A stretch of DNA of 17,760 nucleotides, from positions 1-17,760 of the forward strand of contig JAJYMR010000219.1 in NCBI GenBank assembly GCA_021786815.1. The letters run 5' to 3'. Origin of the DNA: Deltaproteobacteria bacterium. Its GTDB lineage: Bacteria > Desulfobacterota > Binatia > Binatales > Binataceae. Below the pieces are notes generated by a model. The model was not told the origin of the DNA and did not search any database. It saw only the letters and a list, made by a program, of their open reading frames with translations. Shown here in pieces: positions 8,543 to 15,576 of this stretch (position 1 is the stretch's first letter; each line of letters begins with the position of its first letter). Both the position numbers and the translations under genes were made by a program.

Positions 8543-8548
8543 TAGAAT
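8543..8548 (+). promoter_or_regulatory. -10 box TAGAAT, probable leaderless promoter
   Basis: TAGAAT ends 8 nt before the ATG at 8557, so transcription would start at or next to the first base of the ORF. No Shine-Dalgarno sequence lies between the two. A weak -35, TTGTCC (8518-8523), is 19 bp upstream. The same arrangement precedes cobB at 16593. Confidence 0.55.
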
Positions 8549-8556
8549 CGGGCGCC

Positions 8557-9084
8557 ATGAACTTGCGATGCAAGGCAGTAATCGTCGCGGCTGTGTTCGC
8601 GATTTTTCCGATCCTCCTGCGCCCCAAGGCGAGCCGCGCCGCCGGCGAATCGGCGCCAAAGCTTGCGGTCACCGCGACCGCGGCGGCGGGGAAATATCCG
8701 TCCCTGAACGAACGATGCGTCGCGAATATCGCAACCGTTCAGATCGGAGGGTTCCGCGTCCTTACGGTCACGCGCGACCTCGATCCGGTGTTGAGCGTCA
8801 ACGACGTCACCGGGCTTGCCTGGCTGCCGGGAAACCGGCTCGCCTACTCCGTCGGCGGCCTGTTCGGGGACCATCCGGGTCTCTACGTGTTCGACTGCGC
8901 AAAAGGCCGCACGAAAATAATCGTCGGCAAGGGCGAATATTTCGAACTGCTCGGCGCCTCGGCGGGCAAGCAGCCCACGCTCTTTTTCTTTTACAGCAGC
9001 GACGTGGCAAGGAAGACTTCGGGCCAGGTTTACCAGGTGAAGATCGACGGAAGCGGCCTCGGCAAGGTCGCCGCGTCGCAATGA
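8557..9084 (+). CDS. Exported protein of unknown function with signal peptide
   Basis: The protein has 175 residues and I do not recognise its family. The N-terminus MNLRCKAVIVAAVFAIFPIL is basic, then hydrophobic, and is followed by an Ala-rich ASRAAG cleavage region near residue 30, so Sec export to the periplasm is likely. The stretch DVTGLAWLPGNRLAYSV (73-89), followed by PGLYVFDCAKGR, resembles single TolB/WD-like beta-propeller strands. The protein is far too short for a full propeller, so it may oligomerise or the likeness may be superficial. Two cysteines in the mature part (C54, C114) could form a disulfide. ATG 8557 is chosen because the signal peptide begins there and a -10 box sits 8 nt upstream. 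The in-frame ATG at 8518 would bury the signal peptide. Confidence 0.75.
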   Translation: MNLRCKAVIVAAVFAIFPILLRPKASRAAGESAPKLAVTATAAAGKYPSLNERCVANIATVQIGGFRVLTVTRDLDPVLSVNDVTGLAWLPGNRLAYSVGGLFGDHPGLYVFDCAKGRTKIIVGKGEYFELLGASAGKQPTLFFFYSSDVARKTSGQVYQVKIDGSGLGKVAASQ

Positions 9085-9263
9085 GCGCGGACCGGGACAG
9101 CCGCGCTTCGTCGTCCGCACCGCGATAGGACTCCTCGCACCGTGGACCCCCGCCGAACACACGCGTAGATATAGACGATATGGCGTTTCCCTCGTCGAGC
9201 GCGGGCGCGATGTCGAGCCGCGATACCGCGCGGGGCGATGCGCGATGGTTGCGGGGAGGTATC
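9085..9263 (+). other. Spacer between the two exported-protein genes
   Basis: No gene is seen here. TATAGA (9170-9175) with an adjacent TAGATA could serve as a -10 for the lipoprotein gene, giving a leader of about 80 nt, but no clear -35 is present. No terminator-like hairpin with a T-tract follows the first gene. Confidence 0.3.
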
Positions 9264-9650
9264 ATGACACGCGCGGTTGAAATAACGGCGCTGGCGCTCT
9301 GCACCGCCGTGCTCGCGGGATGTTGGTCGAGGCCGTCGCCACAGCAGTCGTTCGCCGAGGCGTTGATGCGGGGAAACTCGATGCAGGCGAGCCAGATCTG
9401 GCTGCACATGAGTCCCGAGGACCGCCTTAAGTTCGCGCACGGCGAGGGAATCAAACCCGATACTTCCCAGCAAGACGTCCGCCAGACGATCATCGATCAG
9501 TACCAAAAGAAGCTTGGAAAAGGCCCAAGCACCGCCGAGGAGGCTGAGAAGCAGGTCCCAACGTCGCTCGGCGCAAGCCTCGAGAACCTCTCCAACGGTG
9601 CGCAGCAATCGGGCGCGACCGCCGCGCCCTCCCAGCCCGAATCGCGCTGA
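9264..9650 (+). CDS. Small predicted lipoprotein of unknown function
   Basis: The protein has 128 residues. The N-terminus MTRAVEITALALCTAVLAGC is a short type II signal peptide with an LAGC lipobox, predicting lipidation at C20 after cleavage and membrane anchoring. The mature part has a charged, helix-prone region (QASQIWLHMSPEDRLKFAHG, 41-60) and a low-complexity Gln/Ala/Ser/Pro tail. ATG 9264 is preferred over the in-frame ATG 9180 because GGAGGT lies just upstream (9255-9260) and because the lipobox then falls at the correct distance. It lies on the same strand as the preceding exported protein, 179 bp away, so the two may share a role at the envelope. I do not recognise a family. Confidence 0.75.
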   Translation: MTRAVEITALALCTAVLAGCWSRPSPQQSFAEALMRGNSMQASQIWLHMSPEDRLKFAHGEGIKPDTSQQDVRQTIIDQYQKKLGKGPSTAEEAEKQVPTSLGASLENLSNGAQQSGATAAPSQPESR

Positions 9651-9867
9651 CGCAGAGCGTTATCGATGGATTTCGGCCGCCGCTGCGCCATGCTGCGCGA
9701 GGGAGGAAATCACACGGTGTATGTGAACCGTGCCAGGGGCAAATCCCCCACAATTCCTCGTCATAGCGAAATCAACGACTTGCTGGCGCGCAAAATTTGC
9801 CGCGACCTTGAAGTCCCTGAACCGTGGCGCGATGCCACGCAAGCAAGCCGCATGCGTCGCTGTGCGC
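9651..9867. other. 217-bp convergent intergenic region with possible structured element
   Basis: This gap lies between the lipoprotein gene (plus) and a luciferase-like gene (minus). Positions 9703-9759 can fold as an outer stem GAGGAA/TTCCTC (9703-9708 with 9754-9759) enclosing two hairpins. These are CACGGT/ACCGTG (9713-9718 with 9727-9732) and GGGG/CCCC (9736-9739 with 9745-9748), a three-way-junction shape. A separate CGTGGC/GCCACG hairpin (9823-9839) is near the minus-strand stop. None has a T-tract. A 60-codon minus ORF crosses the region but has no coding support. Confidence 0.35.
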
Positions 9868-10974
9868 TCAATCCTTGAATTCGGGGATCACGTATTTGCC
9901 GAACAGCTCGATCGATTTCATCACGTGCTCGTGCTTGAGGCCGCCGACCTGCATGATGCATAGCACCCGATCGGCTCCCGCCTTTTCGTAGCGCTTCAGT
10001 TTCTCGATGCACTTGTCGGGGTCGCCGACAATCACCATGTCGCGCTCGTCGATCTCGTCGAAGGTGACATTGCCGTACTTCTCGTAGCGCTCGAAGAGCG
10101 GGAACTGCTTGACCACGTCCTCGTAAGGCAGCGTTCCCGGCACCTTGCCCAGCATCTCCTTCGGCACGCTCGCAAGGCCGCGGAAAACGTACGTCACGTA
10201 CCACATCGTGGCGTCCACGCCGCCGTTTTCGATCGCCTTTTTGGTCGTCTCGGCGCAGTGCCCGATCGTAAAGACTCCCACCTTGTCGTTGATGAACGCG
10301 CCCGCCGGAGTGCATCGCTTGAGCCCGTTGCGATAGCGCTTCATCCGCTCCTGCAGTTCCGGCAGATCGACCCACACGGTAAGCCCGAGGCATCCAAGGC
10401 CGTTCAACCCTGCCAGTTCCCACGTCTCGGGGCTGGTCGCCGCGACCCACATCGGCGGATGCGGTTTCTGTATCGGCTTGGGAATAATCGGCCGCTCCGG
10501 GATCTTGAAGAACCGCCCGTCGTACGAAAACCGCTCCTGCATCCACATCTGCGGAATGATCCGGACCGCCTCCTGCCACATCTCGCGCGATTCGGCGGGA
10601 TCGAGATCGAATCCCATCTGCTCGACGACGCTCGAGCGCCCGGTGCCGAACTCAAGACGCCCCTTGCTCATGATGTCGAGCACGGCGGCGCGCTCGGCGA
10701 CGCGAATCGGATGGTTGAACTTCCAGGGCAGGAGCGCGACGCCCTGTCCGATACGGATGTTCCGGGTGCGCTGCGCGATCGCGCCAAGAAAGACTTCGGG
10801 CGCGGGCGAATGCGAGAACTCCTCGAGAAAATGATGCTCGACCTCCCAGACGGTGTCGAAGCCCATCCTGTCCGCCAGTTCGATTTGCTCGACCGCCTCC
10901 CAGTATGTGTTGTACTCGGCGTTCGGGCCCCACGGCTTGAGCATCTCCATTTCGTACAAGAGATCGATCTTCAT
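9868..10974 (-). CDS. LLM-class (bacterial luciferase-like) flavin-dependent oxidoreductase
   Basis: This is a member of the luciferase-like monooxygenase fold (TIM barrel, binding FMN or F420). Such enzymes typically oxidise small organic substrates with reduced flavin and O2. It has 368 residues. Family features are GFDTVWEVEHHF (38-49), the IRIGQGVALLPWKFNHPIRV block (73-92), the core signature AERAAVLDIMSKGRLEFGTG (93-112), and GDPDKCIEKLKRYEKAGADR (317-336) near the C-terminus. ATG 10974 starts the barrel directly (MKIDLLYEME). The in-frame ATG at 11109 would add 45 Arg-rich residues unlike the family. The SD is weak (GGAG about 12 nt upstream). A candidate promoter is at 11051-11080. 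It is transcribed alone, divergently from the CoA-transferase pair. Substrate and cofactor cannot be told from the sequence. Confidence 0.9.
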   Translation of the reverse strand: MKIDLLYEMEMLKPWGPNAEYNTYWEAVEQIELADRMGFDTVWEVEHHFLEEFSHSPAPEVFLGAIAQRTRNIRIGQGVALLPWKFNHPIRVAERAAVLDIMSKGRLEFGTGRSSVVEQMGFDLDPAESREMWQEAVRIIPQMWMQERFSYDGRFFKIPERPIIPKPIQKPHPPMWVAATSPETWELAGLNGLGCLGLTVWVDLPELQERMKRYRNGLKRCTPAGAFINDKVGVFTIGHCAETTKKAIENGGVDATMWYVTYVFRGLASVPKEMLGKVPGTLPYEDVVKQFPLFERYEKYGNVTFDEIDERDMVIVGDPDKCIEKLKRYEKAGADRVLCIMQVGGLKHEHVMKSIELFGKYVIPEFKD

Positions 10975-11050
10975 GATGGGTCGGCGCTCCGCTTCGTGAT
11001 CGCGCTTGCGCAACCGGGCGCGTGCCTGCGTCCGGGCGGCTCGATCGCGA

Positions 11051-11080
11051 AGTGTAGTCCTCGTACGGGCCGGCTGGCAA
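11051..11080 (-). promoter_or_regulatory. Candidate sigma-70-type promoter of the luciferase-like gene
   Basis: On the minus strand, TTGCCA (11080-11075, 5/6 to the -35 consensus) is separated by 18 bp from TACACT (11056-11051, 4/6 to the -10 consensus). The start would fall near 11044, giving a leader of about 70 nt. Confidence 0.4.
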
Positions 11081-11142
11081 AAGCCCGCCGCGCTCTTCAT
11101 CCGGGGCATGCTCTATTGACGCCCGGTTCGCCCCCGGTCTAA

Positions 11143-11195
11143 GCGTGGACAGGACGGCCAATCCTCAGGGGCGGGATTGGAAGCCGTCCGCACGC
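11143..11195. repeat. Long imperfect stem-loop (18 bp paired)
   Basis: GCGTG (11143-11147), GGACGGC (11152-11158) and CAATCC (11159-11164) pair with GGATTG (11174-11179), GCCGTCC (11183-11189) and CACGC (11191-11195). A 9-nt loop closes the structure, a GAA bulge interrupts one arm, and a small internal loop separates the outer stem. No T-tract follows on either strand. It may be a regulatory RNA structure or a dispersed repeat. Confidence 0.7.
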
Positions 11196-11216
11196 CGCTC
11201 CTGTTGGCCAGGCGTT

Positions 11217-11263
11217 CCGCAACGAAGCCGCACTACGTCGCCGCCGGTGATCGCTTCGTTCGG
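11217..11263. repeat. Stem-loop, 11 bp paired, 24-nt loop
   Basis: CCG-c-AACGAAGC (11217-11228) is complementary to GCTTCGTT-CGG (11253-11263), with one bulged C. A smaller perfect hairpin, CGGCA-N4-TGCCG (11308-11321), follows. Confidence 0.6.
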
Positions 11264-11388
11264 TTTCGCCCGACGCCCGCAAAGCGGTTCGTGCTCGCAA
11301 CGATCATCGGCAAATATGCCGTTGTCCGACCCGGGACGCCCGCTTGGGCCGCGCCCGGTCGCAGCGGAAAGGACCTGGGCAGCTTGCG

Positions 11389-12630
11389 ATGCTATCGCCG
11401 TATCGAGTGCTGGACCTCACGACCGAACGCGGCCTGCTCTGCGGCCAGATTCTTGGCGATCTCGGCGCCGACGTAATCAAGATCGAGCCGCCGGGCGGGT
11501 CGCCGGCGCGGAAAATCGGCCCGTTTTACGAAGACCTGCCGCATCCCGACCGGTCGATTTACTGGTGGGCCTACAATCGCAACAAGCGCGGCATCACGCT
11601 CGACATCGCGCACCCCGAGGGACGCGAGTTACTGCTCCGGCTCACGCGCGGCGCAGATTTTCTGATCGAGTCCGACGACGTGGGCCGTCTCGCCTCGCTC
11701 GGCCTCGGTTACGAAGACCTCCGCGCGCTCAACCCGCGGCTTATCTACGTGTCGATCTCGCCGTTCGGGCAGGACGGGCCGAAAGCGCGATACGCGGACG
11801 CCGACCTGGTGCTGATGGCGGCCGGAGGTCCGTTGGCTCTGACCGGCGACGAAGATCGCGCCCCGGTCCGAGTCAGCGTTCCGCAGGCCTATCTGCACGC
11901 GTGCGCCGACGCCGCGGTTGCCGCTCTCGCCGCGCATCATGAGCGCGTCGCCTCCGGGCTCGGCCAGTACATCGACGTTTCCGCGCAGCAGTCGCTCCCG
12001 CTCGCAACCCAGTCCGGCATCCTTGCCGCGCCGTTCGAGGCCGACCAGGGTCTCAGGATTGCGGGCGGCGTCAAGCTCGGGCCGCTCAAGGTGCAACTGG
12101 TATGGCCGGCAAAGGACGGATGGGTGTCGCTTACGTTCTTGTTCGGTTCGGGTCTCGGCGTGTTCACGAAAAAGTTGATGCATTACCTGTGGGAGCAGGG
12201 ATGGTGCGACGAGGCGACGCGCGACAAGGACTGGATCGCATACGGCGAGCTGCTTATGACCGGCAAGGAGCCGATCGAGGAGTACGAGCGCGTCAAGAAG
12301 ATCGTCTCGTCCTTCACCGCCGCGCACACGAAAGCCGAGCTGCTCGACCTCTCGCTCGATAAGGGCTTCCTGTTCGCGCCCGTGACGACGGTCGAGGAGG
12401 TGGCGCAAAGCGAGCACCTGCGCTCGCGCGACTATTTCCGTCCGATGGAGCATCCCGAGCTTGGCCGTTCGTTCCTGTATCCGGGACCGTTCGCGAAGTT
12501 CCACGAGAGCCCCGTGACATATCGGTTAAGGCCCCCGATGGTTGGCGAGCACAATCGCGATATATACGCGGGCGAGTTGGGGCTTGGAGAAAATGAACTG
12601 GCCGGTCTCGCGCGCAAGGGGATTATCTGA
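11389..12630 (+). CDS. CaiB/BaiF class III CoA-transferase family protein, lacking the catalytic Asp
   Basis: This belongs to the family that moves CoA between acyl-CoA and free acids. It has 413 residues, a typical length. The N-terminus MLSPYRVLDLTTERG, ILGDLGADVIKIEPPGG (21-37) and NKRGITLDIAHPEGRELL (65-82) are standard family blocks. In formyl-CoA transferase the nucleophilic Asp lies 25 residues before the Gln of the T-G-x-G-Q motif. Here the same count back from the Gln of SGLGQYIDVS lands on Y168 (context VPQAYLHA). The nucleophile is therefore replaced, with spacing otherwise preserved. The gene abuts the next CoA-transferase gene with zero spacing, so this is probably the non-catalytic partner of a heteromeric enzyme such as BbsEF. 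ATG 11389 is chosen because family similarity starts there. Its SD is weak (AAAGGA about 16 nt away), and ATG 11344 is the alternative. Confidence 0.88.
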   Translation: MLSPYRVLDLTTERGLLCGQILGDLGADVIKIEPPGGSPARKIGPFYEDLPHPDRSIYWWAYNRNKRGITLDIAHPEGRELLLRLTRGADFLIESDDVGRLASLGLGYEDLRALNPRLIYVSISPFGQDGPKARYADADLVLMAAGGPLALTGDEDRAPVRVSVPQAYLHACADAAVAALAAHHERVASGLGQYIDVSAQQSLPLATQSGILAAPFEADQGLRIAGGVKLGPLKVQLVWPAKDGWVSLTFLFGSGLGVFTKKLMHYLWEQGWCDEATRDKDWIAYGELLMTGKEPIEEYERVKKIVSSFTAAHTKAELLDLSLDKGFLFAPVTTVEEVAQSEHLRSRDYFRPMEHPELGRSFLYPGPFAKFHESPVTYRLRPPMVGEHNRDIYAGELGLGENELAGLARKGII

Positions 12631-13842
12631 ATGGCTTCGCCGCTCAAGGACGTAAAAATCCTCGACTTCATGTGGGTGATGGCCGGCCCGGCGGCGACGC
12701 GGATGCTCGCCGATTATGGCGCAACGATCGTCAGGGTCGAATCGCCGCTCCGAGTCGATATCGCGCGCACGCTTCAGCCGTTTCGGCGCAACCGTCCCGA
12801 TCCGGAAGGCTCGGCGTTGTTCGGCAATTGCAACGCGGGCAAGTACGGACTCACGCTCGATCTCGGAAATCCCCGCGCCCGTGAAGTCATCTTCGACCTC
12901 GTGCGATGGGCTGACGTGGTATGCGAGTCGTTCTCGCCCAAGGCGATGCGCGCGTGGGGACTGGGCTACGATTCACTGCGCGAGATCAAACCCGACATCA
13001 TCATGGTGAGCACCTGCCTGATGGGACAGACGGGGCCTCTTTCGAGCTTCGCAGGCTTCGGCAATCTGGCCGCGGCGCTCGCGGGCTTTCACCATCTGAC
13101 CGGATGGCCGGATCGGCCGCCCGCCGGTCCGTTCGGCGCGTACACCGATTACGTTGCGCCGCGCTTCACCGCGATCGCGATATTCGCGGCGCTGGAATAT
13201 CGCCGCCGCACCGGCAAGGGCCAATATATCGACCAGTCGCAGACCGAGTCCTCGCTTCATTTTCTCGCGCCGGCTCTGCTCGAATACTCGGCGAACGGGC
13301 ACTCGCAGATCCGGGCCGGAAATCGCGACCCACGGTTCGCTCCGCACGGAGTCTATCCGGCCAAGGGCAAGGATCGATGGGTCGCGATCGTGTGCAAGAC
13401 CGACGAGCATTTCCGCACACTGTGCTCGCTGATGGGCCGTCGGGAGCTTGCCGGCGATCCGCGTTTCGCCGCCCTGCCCGCGCGGCTGGAGAACGCGGAA
13501 CAGTTGGACGCGTTAGTCACGGACTGGACGCGCACCGTTGACGAACTCGAGATGGAAAAGCGGCTTCAGGCCAATTCGATTCCCGCGCACGTGGTTGAAA
13601 ACAGCCGCGAGTATTTGAACGATCCGCAGGTCGTTCATCGCGAGCATTTCGTCGAGCTTTCGCATCCCCATCAGGGGACGACCTTTGTCGAAGGGCCGCG
13701 CGCGAAGCTTTCGCGCACGCCGGCGAAGGTCGGGCGCGCCGCGCCGACGCTCGGACAGGACAACCAGTATGTGCTCGAAGAGATCCTCGGCTACGACGCG
13801 GAACGAATCGGCGAGCTGGTCGCGGCGGGCGCGCTCGGATGA
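12631..13842 (+). CDS. CaiB/BaiF class III CoA-transferase, catalytic subunit
   Basis: This is a class III CoA-transferase of 403 residues. Family blocks are LKDVKILDFMWVMAGPAATR (5-24), MLADYGATIVRVESP (25-39) and NAGKYGLTLDLGNPRAREV (68-86). The catalytic aspartate is D173 in AYTDYVAP. It sits exactly 25 residues before the Gln of RTGKGQYIDQS, as in formyl-CoA transferase, where it forms acyl-anhydride and thioester intermediates. The ATG directly follows the TGA of the upstream paralogue (stop 12628-12630, start 12631), so translation is probably coupled and the two proteins made in equal amounts. Donor and acceptor are unknown. Two-subunit relatives include succinyl-CoA:benzylsuccinate CoA-transferase. 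It ends 16 bp before the convergent methyltransferase gene. Confidence 0.93.
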   Translation: MASPLKDVKILDFMWVMAGPAATRMLADYGATIVRVESPLRVDIARTLQPFRRNRPDPEGSALFGNCNAGKYGLTLDLGNPRAREVIFDLVRWADVVCESFSPKAMRAWGLGYDSLREIKPDIIMVSTCLMGQTGPLSSFAGFGNLAAALAGFHHLTGWPDRPPAGPFGAYTDYVAPRFTAIAIFAALEYRRRTGKGQYIDQSQTESSLHFLAPALLEYSANGHSQIRAGNRDPRFAPHGVYPAKGKDRWVAIVCKTDEHFRTLCSLMGRRELAGDPRFAALPARLENAEQLDALVTDWTRTVDELEMEKRLQANSIPAHVVENSREYLNDPQVVHREHFVELSHPHQGTTFVEGPRAKLSRTPAKVGRAAPTLGQDNQYVLEEILGYDAERIGELVAAGALG

Positions 13843-13845
13843 AAC

Positions 13846-13860
13846 GAGCCGCGGCGGCTC
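13846..13860. terminator. Short palindromic hairpin between convergent genes
   Basis: GAGCCG (13846-13851) and CGGCTC (13855-13860) form a perfect 6-bp stem with a CGG loop. It lies in the 16-bp gap and overlaps the methyltransferase stop. Only a short T-run (TTT) follows on the minus strand, so it would be a weak bidirectional terminator at best. Confidence 0.35.
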
Positions 13861-14623
13861 AGCCTGCGAGGTGCGCCGCGAAGCGAAGCCGGATGTAATC
13901 CGCAGTCCATCGCCCCGCGCCGTCGCATAGAGCCGGTTTCAACAGCTCGGCGACCTCTGCCTTTGCGCGAGCACGGTCCTCGGCATCGAGGTCGCGGAAG
14001 AAATTTCCTGCGAAGGTCTCGAGAAAGCCCTCGATACCGGCGGGAAGCGGAGTCGGGCGCGGAATCAGCGCGATATAATCGACTTCGAATCCGGCCCGCT
14101 CGAGCCGCCCCCGATAATCGTCAACAGTGGGAAAGTACCACGGGTTGAGCGTGCGCGCGTCGATTCCGCGCCGAGCCAGCACCGCGCTTATGGCGACGAT
14201 GATCGCCGCGCAGCATCCATGCCCGCCCATCTCGGCGACGAACCGTCCGCCCGGCTTGAGCGCGCGAGCGACGCGCGAAATCGCGCGGTCCGCGTCGGGC
14301 ATCCAATGCAGCGCCGCGTTGGAGAAGACCGCGTCGAACTCGCGCTCGAACGGCAATTCGTATGCACTAACTGCGCGTGCGTCGATTCCGCGCGCCCGCG
14401 CGGCGCGAACCATCTCTTCCGACGCGTCGGCGCCGACCACCGACGCTCCCGCCTGAATCAGCTTTTCCGTGAGCGCTCCGTCGCCGCATCCCAGATCGAG
14501 AATCCGCTCACCCGGCTTCGGCGCGAGAAGCTCGAGCACCGGCGCGCCAAGGTCCGCGACATAGCGTGCGTTTCGGGCGTAACGCTCCGGATCCCAGCTT
14601 TGCCTGACGACGCGTTCTTCCAT
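13859..14623 (-). CDS. Class I SAM-dependent methyltransferase (trans-aconitate methyltransferase-like)
   Basis: This is a 254-residue Rossmann-fold methyltransferase. Motif I is ILDLGCGDGALTEKL (41-55). The acidic residue binding the SAM ribose is D66 in VVGADAS. Motif IV is FDAVFSNAALHWMPD (96-110), and LKPGGRFVAEM (122-132) follows. The SNAALHW form is common in the Tam/UbiE-like group acting on small molecules, but the acceptor cannot be assigned. ATG 14623 is the only sensible start. It has no clear SD. The gene stands alone on the minus strand. It is convergent with the CoA-transferase pair and divergent from the VOC gene, with 126 bp between start codons. Confidence 0.88.
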   Translation of the reverse strand: MEERVVRQSWDPERYARNARYVADLGAPVLELLAPKPGERILDLGCGDGALTEKLIQAGASVVGADASEEMVRAARARGIDARAVSAYELPFEREFDAVFSNAALHWMPDADRAISRVARALKPGGRFVAEMGGHGCCAAIIVAISAVLARRGIDARTLNPWYFPTVDDYRGRLERAGFEVDYIALIPRPTPLPAGIEGFLETFAGNFFRDLDAEDRARAKAEVAELLKPALCDGAGRWTADYIRLRFAAHLAG

Positions 14624-14736
14624 ACCAGGCCATCATCGTGCCTGCCGCCAAACCTCGCAACCCCGGTCGACGATGCTCCTTGCCGGAGTGACGCGCAGTT
14701 CGGTATTCAGGGCTTCGGAGCGCCGTCTTTTCCGCC

Positions 14737-14742
14737 GGAGGG
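14737..14742 (+). promoter_or_regulatory. Shine-Dalgarno site fixing a GTG start
   Basis: GGAGGG lies 7 nt upstream of GTG 14750 and selects this start over the long in-frame extension that runs antisense through the methyltransferase gene. A weak promoter pair may lie upstream: TTGCCG (14680-14685), an 18-bp spacer, then TATTCA (14704-14709). Confidence 0.7.
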
Positions 14743-14749
14743 ATGCGCC

Positions 14750-15538
14750 GTGTTCGAAGCGATCGACCATCTCGTTGTCGTGGTCAAAGAGCTTGACGAA
14801 GCTGTCAAAGCCTACGGCGCACTCGGCTTCACCGTGGTGCGCGGCGGACGCCACAATATCGGCACACACAACGCGCTCATCGCTTTTGCTGACGGATCGT
14901 ATATCGAGCTGATCGCCTTTCTCGCACCCGTGACAGGCCACCCGTGGTACCAGGCGCTCGAGCAAGGTGGCGGACTGGTCGATTTTTGCGTTCGCAGCGA
15001 TGACCTCGCGGCCGATGTCGAAGCGCTTCGGCGCGCGGGCGTTGCGATCAGCGATCCGGTTGCAATGTCGCGCGAGCGCCCTGACGGCTACCTGCTCAAG
15101 TGGACGCTCTCCATTCCAAATCCGCCTTTCAATGGCGCAGTTCCGTTCCTCATCAGGGACGAGACTCCGCGCGACGAGCGCGTGCCGCGCGAGCGGACTC
15201 ACCCGAACGGCGCACGCGGAATCGAGCGGCTGACCGTCGCCGTGCGCGACGCGAAGCGCGCCGCTTCGTGGTACGCGGGCACGGTGCCGGGCAAAGGAAA
15301 GCCTGTGGAGCGCGGCGCTCTCGACGCGGCGGGAATTCGGCTCACAATGGGACCGCATGAAATCGAATTGGTGTCGCCGCGTTCACCCGCAGGCCCGCTC
15401 GCGCTTTCTCTTGGTCCGCGCGAAGCGGCACCTTACGAAGCTGTCCTGACCGGAACCGGGCAAGGCGCCGTCGCGCTCGACCGCGAGCTTGCGCAGGGCG
15501 CACGGCTCAGGATTTCCGCAAACCCGGACTCCCGCTGA
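14750..15538 (+). CDS. VOC-fold / glyoxalase-like domain protein
   Basis: The protein has 262 residues with a vicinal-oxygen-chelate-like fold of the Glyoxalase_3 type. The first module opens with FEAIDHLVVVVKELDEAVKA (2-21), including candidate metal ligand H7, and SYIELIAF (50-57) carries candidate ligand E53. A second, weaker module starts at GIERLTVAVRDAKRAASWY (157-175), where the His position is not conserved. Metal binding by the first half and a structural second half are therefore likely. Members include isomerases, dioxygenases and lyases, and the reaction here is unknown. GTG 14750 is chosen from the GGAGGG site and because homology starts at the next residue. It is 38 bp ahead of the luciferase-like gene on the same strand, probably in one transcript. 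Confidence 0.85.
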   Translation: MFEAIDHLVVVVKELDEAVKAYGALGFTVVRGGRHNIGTHNALIAFADGSYIELIAFLAPVTGHPWYQALEQGGGLVDFCVRSDDLAADVEALRRAGVAISDPVAMSRERPDGYLLKWTLSIPNPPFNGAVPFLIRDETPRDERVPRERTHPNGARGIERLTVAVRDAKRAASWYAGTVPGKGKPVERGALDAAGIRLTMGPHEIELVSPRSPAGPLALSLGPREAAPYEAVLTGTGQGAVALDRELAQGARLRISANPDSR

Positions 15539-15576
15539 CAGAGCGGCCGGGCAGTTTTTCGCAAGAGAGGTTCGAA

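Larger units (their letters stand above)
10975..11388. other. 414-bp divergent intergenic region with stem-loops
   Basis: No coding sequence is supported here. The interval separates the luciferase-like gene (minus) from the first CoA-transferase gene (plus). It contains a minus-strand promoter candidate (11051-11080) and three stem-loops: 11143-11195, 11217-11263 and 11308-11321. No convincing plus-strand -10/-35 pair was found for the CoA-transferase genes. Short ORFs running into 11389 from upstream lack starts with SD sites and have no family similarity. Confidence 0.6.

Noticed and set aside
9180..9263. Alternative upstream ATG for the lipoprotein
   Set aside because: It would place the lipobox cysteine at residue 48, too far in for a lipoprotein signal, whereas ATG 9264 has an SD site.
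9660..9842. 60-codon minus-strand ORF in the gap after the lipoprotein gene
   Set aside because: No SD site, no recognisable domain, and it overlaps the possible RNA structure. It may be part of a repeat, but there is no coding support.
10975..11109. 45-residue N-terminal extension of the first luciferase-like protein
   Set aside because: It is Arg-rich and unlike the family. The barrel begins at the ATG at 10974.
14219..14749. In-frame upstream extension of the VOC protein beginning at 14219
   Set aside because: It would run antisense through the methyltransferase gene. Homology and the SD site both point to GTG 14750.
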